From Tetragonia tetragonoides (lineage: Eukaryota; Streptophyta; Magnoliopsida; Caryophyllales; Aizoaceae): a DNA stretch of 64,000 bases. A program made the position numbers and the translations under genes. The notes beneath the pieces are model-generated. The model was given only the letters and a program-made list of their open reading frames with translations. It made no database searches and had not been told where the DNA came from. Below are positions 1 to 11,306 of this stretch, piece by piece (the first letter of the stretch is position 1; each line of letters opens with the position of its first letter). The stretch lies in the NCBI GenBank assembly GCA_038025085.1, contig CM076153.1, positions 22,605,001 to 22,669,000 of the forward strand, written 5' to 3'.

Positions 1-329
1 AAAGGGAGAGGCCGCCGGAGAGAGGGAGAGGCTGCCGGAGAGAGGTGAGGTGAGGAGAGAGAAGAGGTGAGGTGAGGTGAGGTGAGAGAAGAGCTAAGGT
101 GAGGAGAGAGAGAGAAGAATCTGATTTGATGAAAATAACGATGGAGTGCCTGGTGCATATTGATAATAATGACTTTGGAATGACCAACATACCCCTGACT
201 TTTCACCAAATTCCGAACGCGTCCTATTCTTCCCAAAGCAAATCTGAGCCATTGATATTGATATTTGATGCCTAGGATTTGGTTTGTACGGTTTGTATTT
301 TAAAGGGGGTTTGTATATGAGCCTTCACC

Positions 330-330
<1 letters not shown>
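1..330. mobile_element. Truncated right part of a TIR element (copy A)
   Basis: Positions about 145-330 repeat positions about 1290-1467 in the same order: a region around gcgtccta, then caaatctg, then gtttgta-c/t-ggtttgta-like sequence and a terminal gtatatgagcc. In both copies a GA-rich tract precedes this (1-120 here, with GGTGA and GAGA runs). The left end lies outside the window. No coding capacity is seen. The superfamily is not assigned; it is called a TIR element because its terminus matches the inverted terminus of the neighbour at 453-1467. Confidence 0.5.
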
Positions 331-1467
<1,137 letters not shown>

Positions 1468-1659
1468 ATGAAAAAGAGAACACAGAGAGAGAAAGAGAGA
1501 GTGTGTGTACTTAGCGAGAGAAAGATTAGAGAGAGAGTTGTGATGGCAGTGATATCATCGATGGGGTTTACTGTTTACTTTGAGTTTAGCGAGAGAAAGG
1601 TCGAGAAGCGTGTGTTTAATGTTCAGTTTCAAAGAGAGATCAGAGGGTTACCTTTATTT

Positions 1660-1879
1660 TTTTTTTTAAATCGATCAAACAAGGCGACCCGTGCATTCAC
1701 CGCCCCGTTTGATGTGTTTTCAAATCAAGGGAGGCGAAATTGACCATGTCGCCCCGTTAGATCTGGACCAAAAAGGGGGAAGGCGTCCGCCCTCTTTGAT
1801 AGTAGCTAACAATGCGACTTTGGGATCGCCTTCCTTGATCCGCCCCAAGTCGCCTCCTTTGCCACGTTTTGTTGTAGTG
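1660..1879 (-). mobile_element. CACTA-like terminus (fragment)
   Basis: The segment ends in gttttgttgtagtg. Its complement CACTACAACAAAAC resembles a CACTA-type TIR. The adjacent sequence has repeated GGCGA and TCGCC words, as expected for subterminal repeats. No matching opposite end was found, so this is at best a fragment. 1468-1659 is GA-rich low complexity without a recognisable gene. Confidence 0.3.
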
Positions 1880-2320
1880 TTTGGCCCCTCTCGAAAGATA
1901 TTATTGTATGGTGCGAGACCAATGCTCCCATACACCAGCCACCAACAAATGGAACTCACTCAAATCAACTCTAAAAAAAATCGCAATAAGAAGTGGAAGT
2001 ATGATACAGGAATCATCATCTAGTAATTTTTCCTCTCGCTTCGCTTCACAAGCACCGAATTCCATCCTCCTTCAATCACTCCCTGATCTCCCCCACAACT
2101 AGATTCCATATCTCCATTTAATAGTTCTCAATGGATGTGGATTGTCTTTTTCCACCTCTCTCGCTCGGTTTACTAACGGTGTCCATTATATCTGGTGATA
2201 ATTCTATGTTTGTTAACTATAAATTTATAGTTAATTCATGCACGAAATCCAAAGTGTTGTTCAATTTACTCCTTTCTAGCTAGAGCAATTATATTTAAGA
2301 TTGATTAATTTATGTTGCTC
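1880..2320. other. Intergenic, nothing recognised
   Basis: Unique-looking moderately AT-rich sequence. Short reading frames show no domain or codon pattern I recognise, and no repeat boundaries were found. Confidence 0.5.
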
Positions 2321-2338
2321 AAAAGTAATCACCACCAT

Positions 2339-2509
2339 ACCAACAAGCACTTAGATGAATTGGTGAGGAACTCTTCTAGCTTAAGTAGAGATCTCGGGTT
2401 CAGACCCTATGAATACAGCAGTGTTAAATACTTGTTGGTAGAGCTTTGCCGCCCTTGTGGTCCCACCCGGCTCGGTCCGGATTCAACCGGACGGTCTCAG
2501 ACCAAAAAA
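2339..2509 (+). mobile_element. tRNA-derived SINE with 18-bp TSD
   Basis: A 171-bp body is flanked by an identical 18-bp duplication aaaagtaatcaccaccat at 2321-2338 and 2510-2527. A box A-like word (tagatgaattggtgagg) is followed by a box B-like word (gggttcagaccc, 2398-2406), and the body ends in an A run that merges with the right TSD. This is the structure of a pol III-transcribed SINE mobilised by a LINE. The perfect TSD suggests a fairly young insertion. Confidence 0.85.
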
Positions 2510-2688
2510 AAAAGTAATCACCACCATCATTAACCGTTGTATCTGATTCGCCAACCGAGAAAATGTTAAATCTGATGTCTTTACATCAACTTAAATTTAA
2601 TGACCATTTGGTTTTCGAAGGTTGTATTATAAGGAGATTAGGAGCACGTTCAAAAGGATAATATTACAACGAACTATTTTTTGACTAA

Positions 2689-2960
2689 GGCTCCGTTTGA
2701 TTCACTTGGATAAAACTGATCTGAACTGAATTGATTTTTTAAACTTGACCGTTAACCATTTAAAATTTGTCCAAACATAGTCAATATTGGACTCATTTGA
2801 AAGTATGCTTTGAGATCTTTCCGATGACATAATTATCATCATGAAATTATTTCGGAATAAAAAGTTATATGAGTGCAAAAGTTACGCATGAATTGAACTG
2901 AACTGGACTGAACTGAACTGAACTAAATTTAAGTAAAATTAAGGTGAATCAAACAGAGCC
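2689..2960. mobile_element. Tourist-like MITE with CTGAA iterations
   Basis: The TIR ggctccgtttgattcac (left) pairs with gtgaatcaaacagagcc (right), with 3-bp TSD TAA at 2686-2688 and 2961-2963, as in PIF/Harbinger Tourist elements. The 272-bp element contains runs of ctgaactgaactgaac. Related CTGAA-rich elements recur at 33592, 50879 and 56440. Confidence 0.75.
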
Positions 2961-3257
2961 TAAATCACGCTTATATGCTGGATATGTTTTTTTTTCTTTT
3001 CTTGATCTTAAAAAAGAAGGAAACATTTAGGATACACATATCAAAAAAGTAGACATGATTATTGTCAAACAAATTTAACAAAACATGGAAAATATACTAA
3101 AAGGATCTTATATTACTTATAAATTGAACATACCAGTAACTACATCCAAAACAGTAAATGTTGAAGTTCAAACATGTTCTTATTGAAGTAACATTTAGGA
3201 GTAGTTCTTTTATCAAAACAAAGTCATCCCTAAGTGACTTCATTATTTGTTATTGTC

Positions 3258-4462
3258 TTAGTTTCCATTTTCTTGCTTTGGTGAGTAGTGACCTCCATCA
3301 CCTCCATGGCCGCCATAGCCACCACCATACCCGCCGTGTCCATAGCCGCCACCTTCACCACCGTGTCCATATCCGCCTTCATAGCCACCGTGACCATAAC
3401 CACCCTGGCCACCATGACCATATCCGCTTCCATAACCACCCTGTTGGCCACCATGACCATAACCTCCATAACCACCATGACCATACCCGCCGCTTCCATA
3501 GCCACCTTGTTGGCCACCTTGACCATAACCACCATGACCATACCCACCACTTCCATAACCACCCTGTTGGCCACCTTGACCATAACCACCATGACCATAT
3601 CCACTTCCATAACCAGAACCACCCTGGCCATAGCCTCCATAAGCAGAACCACTATGGCCATATCCACCATAGCCACCTTGGCCACCATAATCACCGTAGC
3701 CTCCATATCCATAACCCTCGGGCTTCACGTCTTCATCTTTCTCTTCTTGTTGTGGTGGATAGTGATGTCCGTAGCCACCATGTCCATGGCCTACTCCATG
3801 ACCATAGCCGCTGCCGTGTCCATAACCATATCCATCCAAATCCTTCGACTCTTCTGTAGGCTCTGTAAAGCAAAGCAATCAAACAATCTTTACAAACAGT
3901 CCATGAAAATACGTATACGTAGTCATTTTCAACGTAACAAAGGCGCACCATGCAAATGACAGAGGTCTATACCCTCCATTATTCCTTTTTCTTTTTTCCA
4001 TTTAACTTTTTACAGTCTCCAAGCCAACAATCTGATCACATATACAATCTAACAATGTAATATTTTACTTTGTAAATCTCTAAAGTCAAATGAAAAAATG
4101 AATTTGATCAGAGAAAGAATTAATCAATTTCATAGTACATGTGTATTATATTTTTCCTTTATCCTGCATAATACATATATTAACTTTCAAAAAATTATTG
4201 TAGTACTGATGTGTGTCATTTATAATTAGCAATTTAAGTAAGATGATCTAGAGTAATATATAGGAGATAGTGTGTACATGCATAGTGTTACATAAATTAT
4301 AAGAATTGAGTATAATCTAATCGAAAATTAACTAAAAGACTTACTAGTCTCTTTTGTAGCAGTGACAGATTCAGCAAGCTCACGAGCGGAGACCTCGGAA
4401 GAAATTAGAAGTACAACAGAAAGAAGGCCAAAAATTAGGAGAAAGGCCTTGGAGTAGGTCAT
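3258..4462 (-). CDS. GRP1: secreted glycine-, tyrosine-, histidine-rich protein
   Basis: A two-exon gene. Exon 1 is 4462-4345 and ends at a GTAAGT donor. Exon 2 is 3862-3258, after a tttacag acceptor. The 482-bp intron splits codon 40, and the joined frame is 240 aa. Residues 1-26 form a signal peptide (hydrophobic core 6-20, likely cut after VSA), then RELAES. Residues 50-74 are Gly/Tyr/His-rich. Residues 75-88 are an acidic PPQQEEKDEDVKPE linker. Residues 89-229 are GGYGHGGYG and GQGGQQGGYG tandem repeats, and the C-terminus is a short SPKQENGN. This is the architecture of plant secreted or cell-wall glycine-rich proteins, many of them stress- or development-responsive. There is no cysteine-rich C-terminal domain as in the AtGRP3 type. 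Repeats of about 19 residues suggest expansion by slippage. GRP2 at 33 kb is a paralogue with the same signal peptide and linker. The His-rich and Met-rich frames on the other strand are shadows of the repeat. Confidence 0.9.
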
Positions 4463-4562
4463 GTTCTTGAATGTGATTAGTGAACCACTTAGAAATATGA
4501 ATTCTTCTAATAAGAGACAATTGTTGTCCTTAATTTGGATTTAATTGGAGGTGAAGTGCACC

Positions 4563-4570
4563 TATATATA
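4563..4570 (-). promoter_or_regulatory. TATA box of GRP1
   Basis: The palindromic word cctatatatagg (4561-4572) lies about 100 bp upstream of the GRP1 start codon, a normal distance for a plant TATA box plus a 5' leader of 60-70 nt. Confidence 0.65.
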
Positions 4571-4572
4571 GG

Positions 4573-5387
4573 AAAACACAAAGTGAGTGGGGACCACAGT
4601 AGGTAAAAAGAGTCTTGACAATTGATGAAAGATGTCAAGATGCCAAAGTCTTGTTTCGGTTATGATCTAGATAATTACATGACCTATAAATTAGTTTATC
4701 TATCAAATCCTTATTAGAGACGTGGAAAATCGACTTTTATACATTGATTACCTCCTTTTACCTACCCCTCATGGCCTCATGGCCTCCTTTACACATTCAC
4801 ATGTAGTACTAAAGTTTAAAATTGTTTCGTAGATCTATTACAAGTTGTGTCTCAGTTATACTTTAGGGGCAGGATTGTGTATATCTAAACTTCCTCATAC
4901 CCCCATCCTCGCTTGAATACTCCTTTGAGTTGTTGTTGTTGTTGTTTTTGTTTTTGTTGTTGTTGATTTAGTACTAAAATTATGGCTAGATTTTCATATA
5001 TAAATGGTAATATAGCCAAATTAAAGTACTGAATTGGCAAAACGAGACCTCAGCACCTCCACACATTCAACATATCAAATTCAAGTAAAAATATATCAAG
5101 ATGTTAGCTTCCAAAATTGATCTGAACAGATTCAAGCAATCTAGCATGAAATTTCACTAAAATAGTTGAATTGACCTATATCTAATGACATCCAATTTGA
5201 AATGACTCAAAAACGAATTAAAACCTAGAAATCTACTAAGAGCACCAAGACAAACAATTCGAACTAAGTAAAGTTGGTTTCTTTCATTACTGAGAAGAAA
5301 TATATTACAAATTAAAACAAACGTGATAACCCGTAGTAAACATTAAAACAAGAAGAAGGGGATAACAACCATGCATTCCTTGTTTTT
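4573..5387. other. GRP1 upstream and intergenic region
   Basis: Holds the presumed GRP1 promoter (4573-4850) and a SINE 3'-end-like segment (4855-4965, listed separately). I see nothing recognisable in 4966-5387. Confidence 0.5.
4855..4965 (+). mobile_element. Truncated SINE 3' end with (TTG)n tail
   Basis: The segment aggggcaggattgtgtata ... cctcataccccc ... ttgagttgttgttg resembles the 3' parts of plant SINEs that end in TTG repeats (TS type). The tRNA-like head with boxes A and B is absent, so this is a 5'-truncated or degraded copy. Confidence 0.45.
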
Positions 5388-5401
5388 AGTACAGTGACGT
5401 A
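5388..5401. repeat. Left 14-bp target-site duplication of LINE-1 copy
   Basis: agtacagtgacgta occurs here and again at 16226-16239, exactly bracketing the 5' leader and 3' end of one LINE. This ties the two LINE pieces on either side of the Copia element into one insertion. Confidence 0.8.
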
Positions 5402-5534
5402 GGACAAGTCTAGCGGTAGAGTATTCAAGAGCTGACTTGATAATTAGGATCATGTAAAATTGCATGCCTTTGACTTCTCTCTCTAAAATGCTCTAGGTGC
5501 ACGTTTAGGCGCTTTTGCTAACGTGTACCTGGGG

Positions 5535-5630
5535 ATGCGAGGTGGAGTTCAAGGCCGGCGAAGCGGTGGTCAAGGTCGGCGAGGCAGTCAAAGAGGAGGT
5601 GGCCGAGGCCGCGGTACACTTCTCTTTTCT
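5535..5630 (+). pseudogene. LINE ORF1, N-terminal part before Copia insertion
   Basis: From ATG 5535 there are 32 open codons encoding an Arg-Gly-rich basic stretch (MRGGVQGRRSGGQGRRG, then GGGRGRG), which stops at the first base of the Copia LTR. A basic N-terminus fits a LINE ORF1 RNA-binding protein; the second LINE family here also begins with KRGRGRPPKKK. The reading frame plausibly continued into 11307 onward before the insertion (inference). Confidence 0.55.
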
Positions 5631-5955
5631 TGTTGGAATTACTCTTTACAGTAGCTATTTATTGTAATAAACAGCATAACAGTTTGTTACAACAGTTTGT
5701 TAGAATTCTGTTATTAGCTAGAAGTTTGTTACAACAGTGCACAGAGTCTGTTAGCAATGCGCCTAGCTGGGGCATAGGCCCAAGCTTAACAGCAGCTTCT
5801 TCTCTGTTTGTATATAGTCTGTAATGTAGTTGTAAATCATTTAATTCAATGAGAAATTAATCTTCATTCTCTCAAAGCTCTTTCTCTCACTAAAATTCTC
5901 TCTCTTGTTCTTCCCTCTTTTCACGAGCTCGAGCTGATCTTCATGTCAATCAACA
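5631..5955 (+). repeat. 5' LTR of Copia element
   Basis: Begins TGTTGGAATTAC and ends CAACA directly before the primer-binding site. Repeated at 11018-11306 nearly without change. Length 325 bp. It contains a plausible TATA region (tgtatatagtctg, near 5810). Confidence 0.92.
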
Positions 5956-5967
5956 TGGTATCAGAGC
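5956..5967 (+). promoter_or_regulatory. Primer-binding site, tRNA-iMet
   Basis: tggtatcagagc immediately after the LTR is complementary to the 3' end of plant initiator tRNA-Met, the usual Copia primer. Confidence 0.9.
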
Positions 5968-6402
5968 ATCGGTAACTTGATCAGCTCAAGATCACAATCT
6001 CTGAATCACATTATCATTTAGATCATTTCATATTTCGATTGTTTGATTTGCTTTCCTCAAACAATCTTGCTCACAATTCACCTTTTGAGTTTTATCTCAA
6101 AAGAATTCACATAAATTCTTCATTTCTGTTTCGAACAATTGATTTGTTTTCATCAATTGTTCCTGCTCATCAATTGATTCAGAGAATCTGTTCATTTTCC
6201 TGATCATCGCAATTCCTCGCTCACAGAATTGTAATTCATTTTCACTTTTCTTTTCTTGATTTTCGTATCATGTTCACGATCACAATCATCACAATTCTTC
6301 GCTCATAGAATTGTATTCCATTGTTTTTCCGCAAAATTTCACTAAATTTCATTGTTTCTTGATTTCACTATTTCATTGAATTCACTGTTTCATTGATCAA
6401 AG

Positions 6403-7014
6403 ATGTCTCAAATAGACTCGAATCCATTATATTTACATCCATCGGATCATCCTGGAATGCTGCTTGTTGCAAAGCCTTTTGATGGCTCAAGCTTTGGTTC
6501 TTGGAAGAAATCCATGTCCATAGGCTTATCTGCAAAGAATAAGCTAGGAATGGTCAATGGTACAGTTACTCAGCCTGCAAGTACTGAAGCTTCCTTCAAT
6601 ATCTGGCAGAGATGCAACGATATGGTCACTTCATGGATCCTGAATGTGTTGTCCAGTGACATAGCAGAAAGTGTGCTCTATTGCAATTCTGCTCATCAAA
6701 TTTGGACTGAGCTAGAGGACAGGTATGGACAAGCTAGTGGTGCAAAACTATATCATTTGCAGAAGAATATCAATGAGACTAGTCAGGGTGCTAGTGATAT
6801 TGCATCATATTTCACTAAAATAAAGCGAAATTGGGATGAGCTTAGTGTTTTGAACAGCTTGCCAACATGTACCTGCGGAGCAGTTCAGGCTATTACTAAA
6901 CATGAACAAGATCAGAGACTTGTTCAGTTTCTCATGGGATTGAATCCAATTTATGACAACATTAGAGGAAATATTCTCATGATGAAGCCTCTTCCTAGCA
7001 TTAGCCAAGCCTAA
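6403..7014 (+). pseudogene. Copia gag, N-terminal part
   Basis: 203 codons from ATG 6403. The start [14 protein letters not shown] and the following SFGSWKKSM match the Copia-type gag N-terminal domain (Retrotran_gag_3), followed by a UBN2-like capsid region. Reading stops at TAA 7012-7014. The next reading frame starts in the same phase at 7015 and continues the gag with a zinc knuckle, so the TAA is an internal nonsense codon and not the natural gag end. The protein would package element RNA in cytoplasmic particles if it were full length. Confidence 0.85.
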
Positions 7015-8580
7015 GCTCTCTTGATTCAGGATGAAAATCAAAGAGGAAATCACTCATCTACTCAGTTTATTTCTGAGTCAGCAGCAATGTATGCTAATCA
7101 GCATCAAAATTCATCACAAAACAATTATAAAGGGAAATTTGATAACAGAAAATCAATTGTTTGCACTCACTGTAAAAAGACAGGTCACAGTGCAAACAAA
7201 TGCTACAGAATCGTAGGCTTCCCTAAGGATTTCAAGTTCACAAGGAGCAAGTCATATGCAGCTAATGCATATGAAGAACCTGTAGATGAACAATGTCATG
7301 AAGAACACTCTTCTGTTGACAATAATTCAGTCAAGACTGGGCTCACTGGTGCTTCTATCATCCCTGGATTATCACAAGAAGATTGTAATAATCTTCTGGC
7401 CTTATTGAGCAAAACTCAAGTTGGAGCTGCAAGTGGTGCTAAAGGCACTTATGATCCTGGCTCTTCTTCTTCTCACATCAACTCATTTGTCAACTGTGCT
7501 GGTAAAGTTTCTGGTATCTCTCACAACTTTTCAGGTTTATGTATTTGCTCTATTTGTTGTTCTGCATCTGCTGATTATACCTGGATTTTAGACACTGGAG
7601 CATCTGATCACATGTGTCATGACCTTTCCCTTTTTACCAATATCATATCTCTTAAATCACCTCACCTCATTTCCCTTCCAAATAAACAAACTGTTGCTAT
7701 TACTCAGATTGGCACAGTTCAAATTACAGACAAAATTCTGTTGAAAAATATTTTTTATGTTCCTCAATTTAGGTATAATTTGCTTTCTGTTGGCAGATTA
7801 TGCAAGCAATCACATTGTTATGCCATATTCACTGAGCTACAATGTTTCCTATTGTTCCTGCAGGGCCCTTCACTGAAGAGGCCTCAGGTTCATGGTGATG
7901 ACCACAATCTCTTAGAATTTGGTCATGCACATGCTGGACTATTCCTGCTGAAAATGAAAATGCCTGCTACTTCACATAGTCTTGATGTTGCTGCTGGACC
8001 TCCTGCTTCAAGCTTAAACAATAATGTTGACAAATCTTATTTTCTTGTCAATAATTCTTCAATTCCTGATTGTTGTAATGTCATGGATGATGACAATTTC
8101 CATTTCCTTGTTCATGATGCTGTTGGTGATGCTCACTGTAATACTGCATATAAAAATAATGCTTGTTTGTGGCACATTAGACTTGGTCATCTTCCCTTAT
8201 ACAAGCTAAAATCCATGGATTTATTTGATGACATTTCTGATGACAATATTATTTCTAGTTGTGATGTTTGCCCTAAAGCAAGACAACACAGAAACTCCTT
8301 CCCTCACAGCCAAATTCACACCTCTAAACCTTTTCAACTCATCCATATTGATCTTTGGGGAGCTTATCATACTCCTACTTACAATGGTTATAATTACTTC
8401 CTCACCATAGTTGATGATTTTACTAGAGCTACTTGGACACACTTACTCAGTGCCAAGAGCAATGCTTTGCCAATTATACACGCCTTTTCAGAGATGGTTT
8501 CCACTCAATACCAAACCAAAATCCAGATTGTAAGATCAGACAATGCCTTAAGAGTTAGGACTAAGCAAGGAAGCTACTAG
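7015..8580 (+). pseudogene. Copia gag end, protease and integrase N-terminal part
   Basis: In the same frame as the upstream gag. Domains in order: CCHC knuckle CTHCKKTGHSANKC (near 7165), aspartic protease motif WILDTGASDHM (near 7580), GAG-pre-integrase LWHIRLGHLPLYKLKSM (near 8165), and the integrase core with the first two catalytic Asp residues, IHIDLWG (near 8345) and VRSDNA (near 8530). A frameshift near 8546-8565 ends the frame at 8580, before the catalytic Glu. Confidence 0.88.
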
Positions 8581-9013
8581 TTTCTTTCTATCTAAAGGTA
8601 TTGTGCATCAAACTAGCTGCACTGACACCCCACAACAAAATGGGATAGTAGAGAGGAAACACAAGCATCTTTTAGAGACTGCCAGAGCTCTCCTATTTCA
8701 GTCTCATTTACCTGTGAAGTTCTGGGGAGACTGTGTCCTTACAGCTACATACCTAATAAACAGATTTCCCACCAAATTACTACACAATAAAACTCCTCAT
8801 GAGCTTCTCACTGGTTCTAAACCTATATACACTCACCTAAGGAGTTTTGGTTGTCTTTGCTATGCTTCTACATTAAAAAGGGGTCGAGACAAATTCAATC
8901 CTAGGGCATCTACATGTATTTTCCTAGGATATCCATATGGAAAGAAAGCTTATAAATTGTATAACATGGATACAAAGAAAGTTCAAGTTTCCAGGAATGT
9001 AATTTTTTCATGA
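8566..9013 (+). pseudogene. Copia integrase, C-terminal part
   Basis: Resumes one frame over. It carries the third catalytic residue in NGIVERKH (Glu, near 8645), then [15 protein letters not shown] and the Copia C-terminal [13 protein letters not shown]. The frame is lost again in a T run near 9003-9009, where one extra T would explain the shift; reading then continues in the third frame into the reverse transcriptase. Confidence 0.85.
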
Positions 9014-9083
9014 GGATATATTTCCATATAAAACATCTTCCACCATTTCAGATTCATCACATTCTTTATTTCCTTTTCAAACT

Positions 9084-11012
9084 ATGCCTCACACTCACAA
9101 TTCTGTTTCTCCATTCTTAGATCATTCCTTTAATTCTCAGAATCAAACCACAAATTCATCTCAACTCATACATGATCCTCAAGATCAAAACTCAAATCAT
9201 TCTTCTATTTCTGATCCTCAAGATCAAACAAATATCCCTCACTCATCTCATCCTCATCCTCAGACTGAAGTCAGGAGATCCAGCAGGTCCATTACAGTTC
9301 CTAGGCATTTACAGGACTATGTTTGCAATAGTGTTTGCAACCATGTTACATCAAATCATTTTTCTAATTCTTCATCATGTCCTCACACCATCACATCCTC
9401 CATAGACCTACCAAAACATGTCTGTTTTAGCTCTCTTTCAACCAATAGTCAGCATTTGTTGAATAATGTTTTGCAAATAGATGAACCTACTTGTTTTGAG
9501 GATGCAGTTACTAACCCTTCATGGCAGGAAGCAATGTCTAAGGAGTTTGAAGCCCTAGAGGCAAATGAAACTTGGATGATAACTGACTTGCCTCCTCACA
9601 AGAAACCCATTAGCTGCAAATGGGTATATAAAATCAAGTTAAAAGCTGATGGTTCAATAGAGAGATACAAAGCTAGACTGGTAGTTAGAGGATTCACTCA
9701 AGTTGAAGGGATTGACTACACTGAAACCTTCTCTCCAGTGGTGAAAATGACCACTGTAAGAGCTCTTATTGCCACTGCAGTCAAGAGAGGTTGGAGCATG
9801 CACCAACTTGATGTTAATAATGCTTTCCTCCATGGAGATTTGCATGAGGAAATCTATATGAAACCACCACCTGGCCTGGTCCTCTCAAAGCCTAACCAGA
9901 TCTGCAAGCTTAGGAAATCCCTGTATGGATTAAAACAGGCTTCAAGGCAATGGTATGGCAAGCTCTCTGACTCTTTAAGGTCCAGAGGTTATCAAATGTC
10001 CCAAAATGATCATTCTGTATTTTACAAGAAAATGGTTAACTCTACAGTTTTCATTGCTGTTTATGTTGATGATATTATCATCACAGGAAACAATGAGGCA
10101 GAAATTGAAGACTTGAAATCATTCCTAGACAATACTTTCAAGATAAAAGACTTGGGATTATTGAATTATTTTCTAGGAATAGAAATATTACACAGCAAAC
10201 ATGGAGTGATTTTAACTCAAAGGAAGTTTGTTCATGAGCTTCTCAAGGAATTTGGTTGTTCTTCAGGAGCCACAGCTATTTGTCCTTTAGAAACAAATAT
10301 TAAACTGAAGCTTGATGAGGGTACTCCTCTACCTGACCCTGGTCAATACAGAAAGATAGTTGGCAAGCTGAATTTCCTTACACACACAAGGCCTGATCTA
10401 GGCTTGGCTGTTCAGTATTTGAGCCAATTCATGCACACTCCCAGGCAACCTCACATGGATGCAGCTCTTCATGTTCTGAAGTATCTCACAAAGGATCCCA
10501 GTCAAGGCTTGTTCATGAACTCAAAATCTAATTATACACTACAAGCATATTGTGACTCAGACTGGGCAGCTTGTCCTCAAACAAGGAGATCAATAAGTGG
10601 TTATTTCACCATGCTTGGTGGCAGTCCAATCTCTTGGAAATCCAAGAAACAGGCCACTGTCTCTTTATCCAGTGCAGAGGCTGAATACAGAAGCTTGAGG
10701 ATAGTTACTTCAGAATTAGCTTGGCTTTCCAGGTTACTCAGTGAGCTCACAGTTCCTGATATTGTTCCAATTGCTGTAAAATGTGATAGCCAAGCAGCAA
10801 TTTATATTGCTAAAAATCCTGTATTTCACGAGCGCACGAAACACATAGAGCTTGATTGTCATTATGTCCAGGAACAACTGCAAGCAGGTTTAATTAGCCT
10901 GCATCATGTGAGAACAGATGAGCAGTTGGCAGATTTGTTCACAAAGAGTTTGCCAGGGCGCCAACATCATTATTTACTCAGCAAGTTAGGAGTGTCATCC
11001 CCTCCTACTTGA
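9084..11012 (+). pseudogene. Copia reverse transcriptase and RNase H
   Basis: 642 open codons (the frame is already open from about 9010). RVT_2 signatures: WVYKIKLKADGSIERYKARL, QLDVNNAFLHG (catalytic Asp), YGLKQASRQWY and VYVDDIIITG (catalytic Asp pair), all near 9620-10085. RNase H motifs: CDSDWAACPQTRRS, SSAEAEYRSL and CDSQAA (10550-10800). The C-terminus has the Copia QLADLFTKSLPG. This domain block is intact, unlike the rest of the polyprotein. The stop codon overlaps the polypurine tract. Confidence 0.92.
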
Positions 11013-11017
11013 GGGGT
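11009..11017 (+). promoter_or_regulatory. Polypurine tract of Copia
   Basis: ttgaggggt abuts the 3' LTR and overlaps the pol stop codon, where plus-strand DNA synthesis is primed. Confidence 0.75.
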
Positions 11018-11306
11018 TATTGGAATTACTCTTTACAGTAGCTATTTATTGTAATAAACAGCATAACAGTTTGTTACAACAGTTTGTTAGAATTCTGTTA
11101 TTAGCTAGAAGTTTGTTACAAAGTGCACAGAGTCTGTTAGCAATGCGCCTAGCTGGCGCATAGGCCCAAGCTTAACAGCAGCTTCTTCTCTGTTTGTATA
11201 TAGTCTGTAATGTAGTTGTAAATCATTTAATTCAATGAGAAATTAATCTTCATTCTCTCAAAGCTCTTTCTCTCACTAAAATTCTCTCTCTTGTTCTTCA
11301 GCTCGA
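11018..11306 (+). repeat. 3' LTR of Copia, terminally truncated
   Basis: Nearly identical to 5631-5955 up to gttcttc (11299). It then lacks a 12-bp stretch, continues for about seven matching bases (agctcga), and switches to LINE ORF1. About 40 bp of LTR end and the TSD are missing. Confidence 0.85.

Larger units (their letters stand above)
5631..11306 (+). mobile_element. Ty1-Copia retrotransposon nested in the LINE
   Basis: The 5' LTR is 5631-5955, the PBS 5956-5967, gag-pol 6403-11012, the PPT 11009-11017 and the 3' LTR 11018-11306. Polyprotein order is gag, zinc knuckle, protease, integrase, reverse transcriptase, RNase H, the Copia order. The LTRs differ by about three changes over some 280 aligned bases (TG to TA at the first dinucleotide, one missing base, one G/C), so the insertion is young. 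The 3' LTR lacks its last ~40 bp and no TSD remains. Coding is broken by one nonsense codon and two frameshifts. Confidence 0.93.

Noticed and set aside
3158..3959. His-rich and Thr/Ile-rich reading frames on the plus strand and a Met/Val-rich frame on the minus strand
   Set aside because: Shadow frames of the GRP1 glycine-rich repeat; the minus-strand spliced frame has the signal peptide, splice sites and TATA box.
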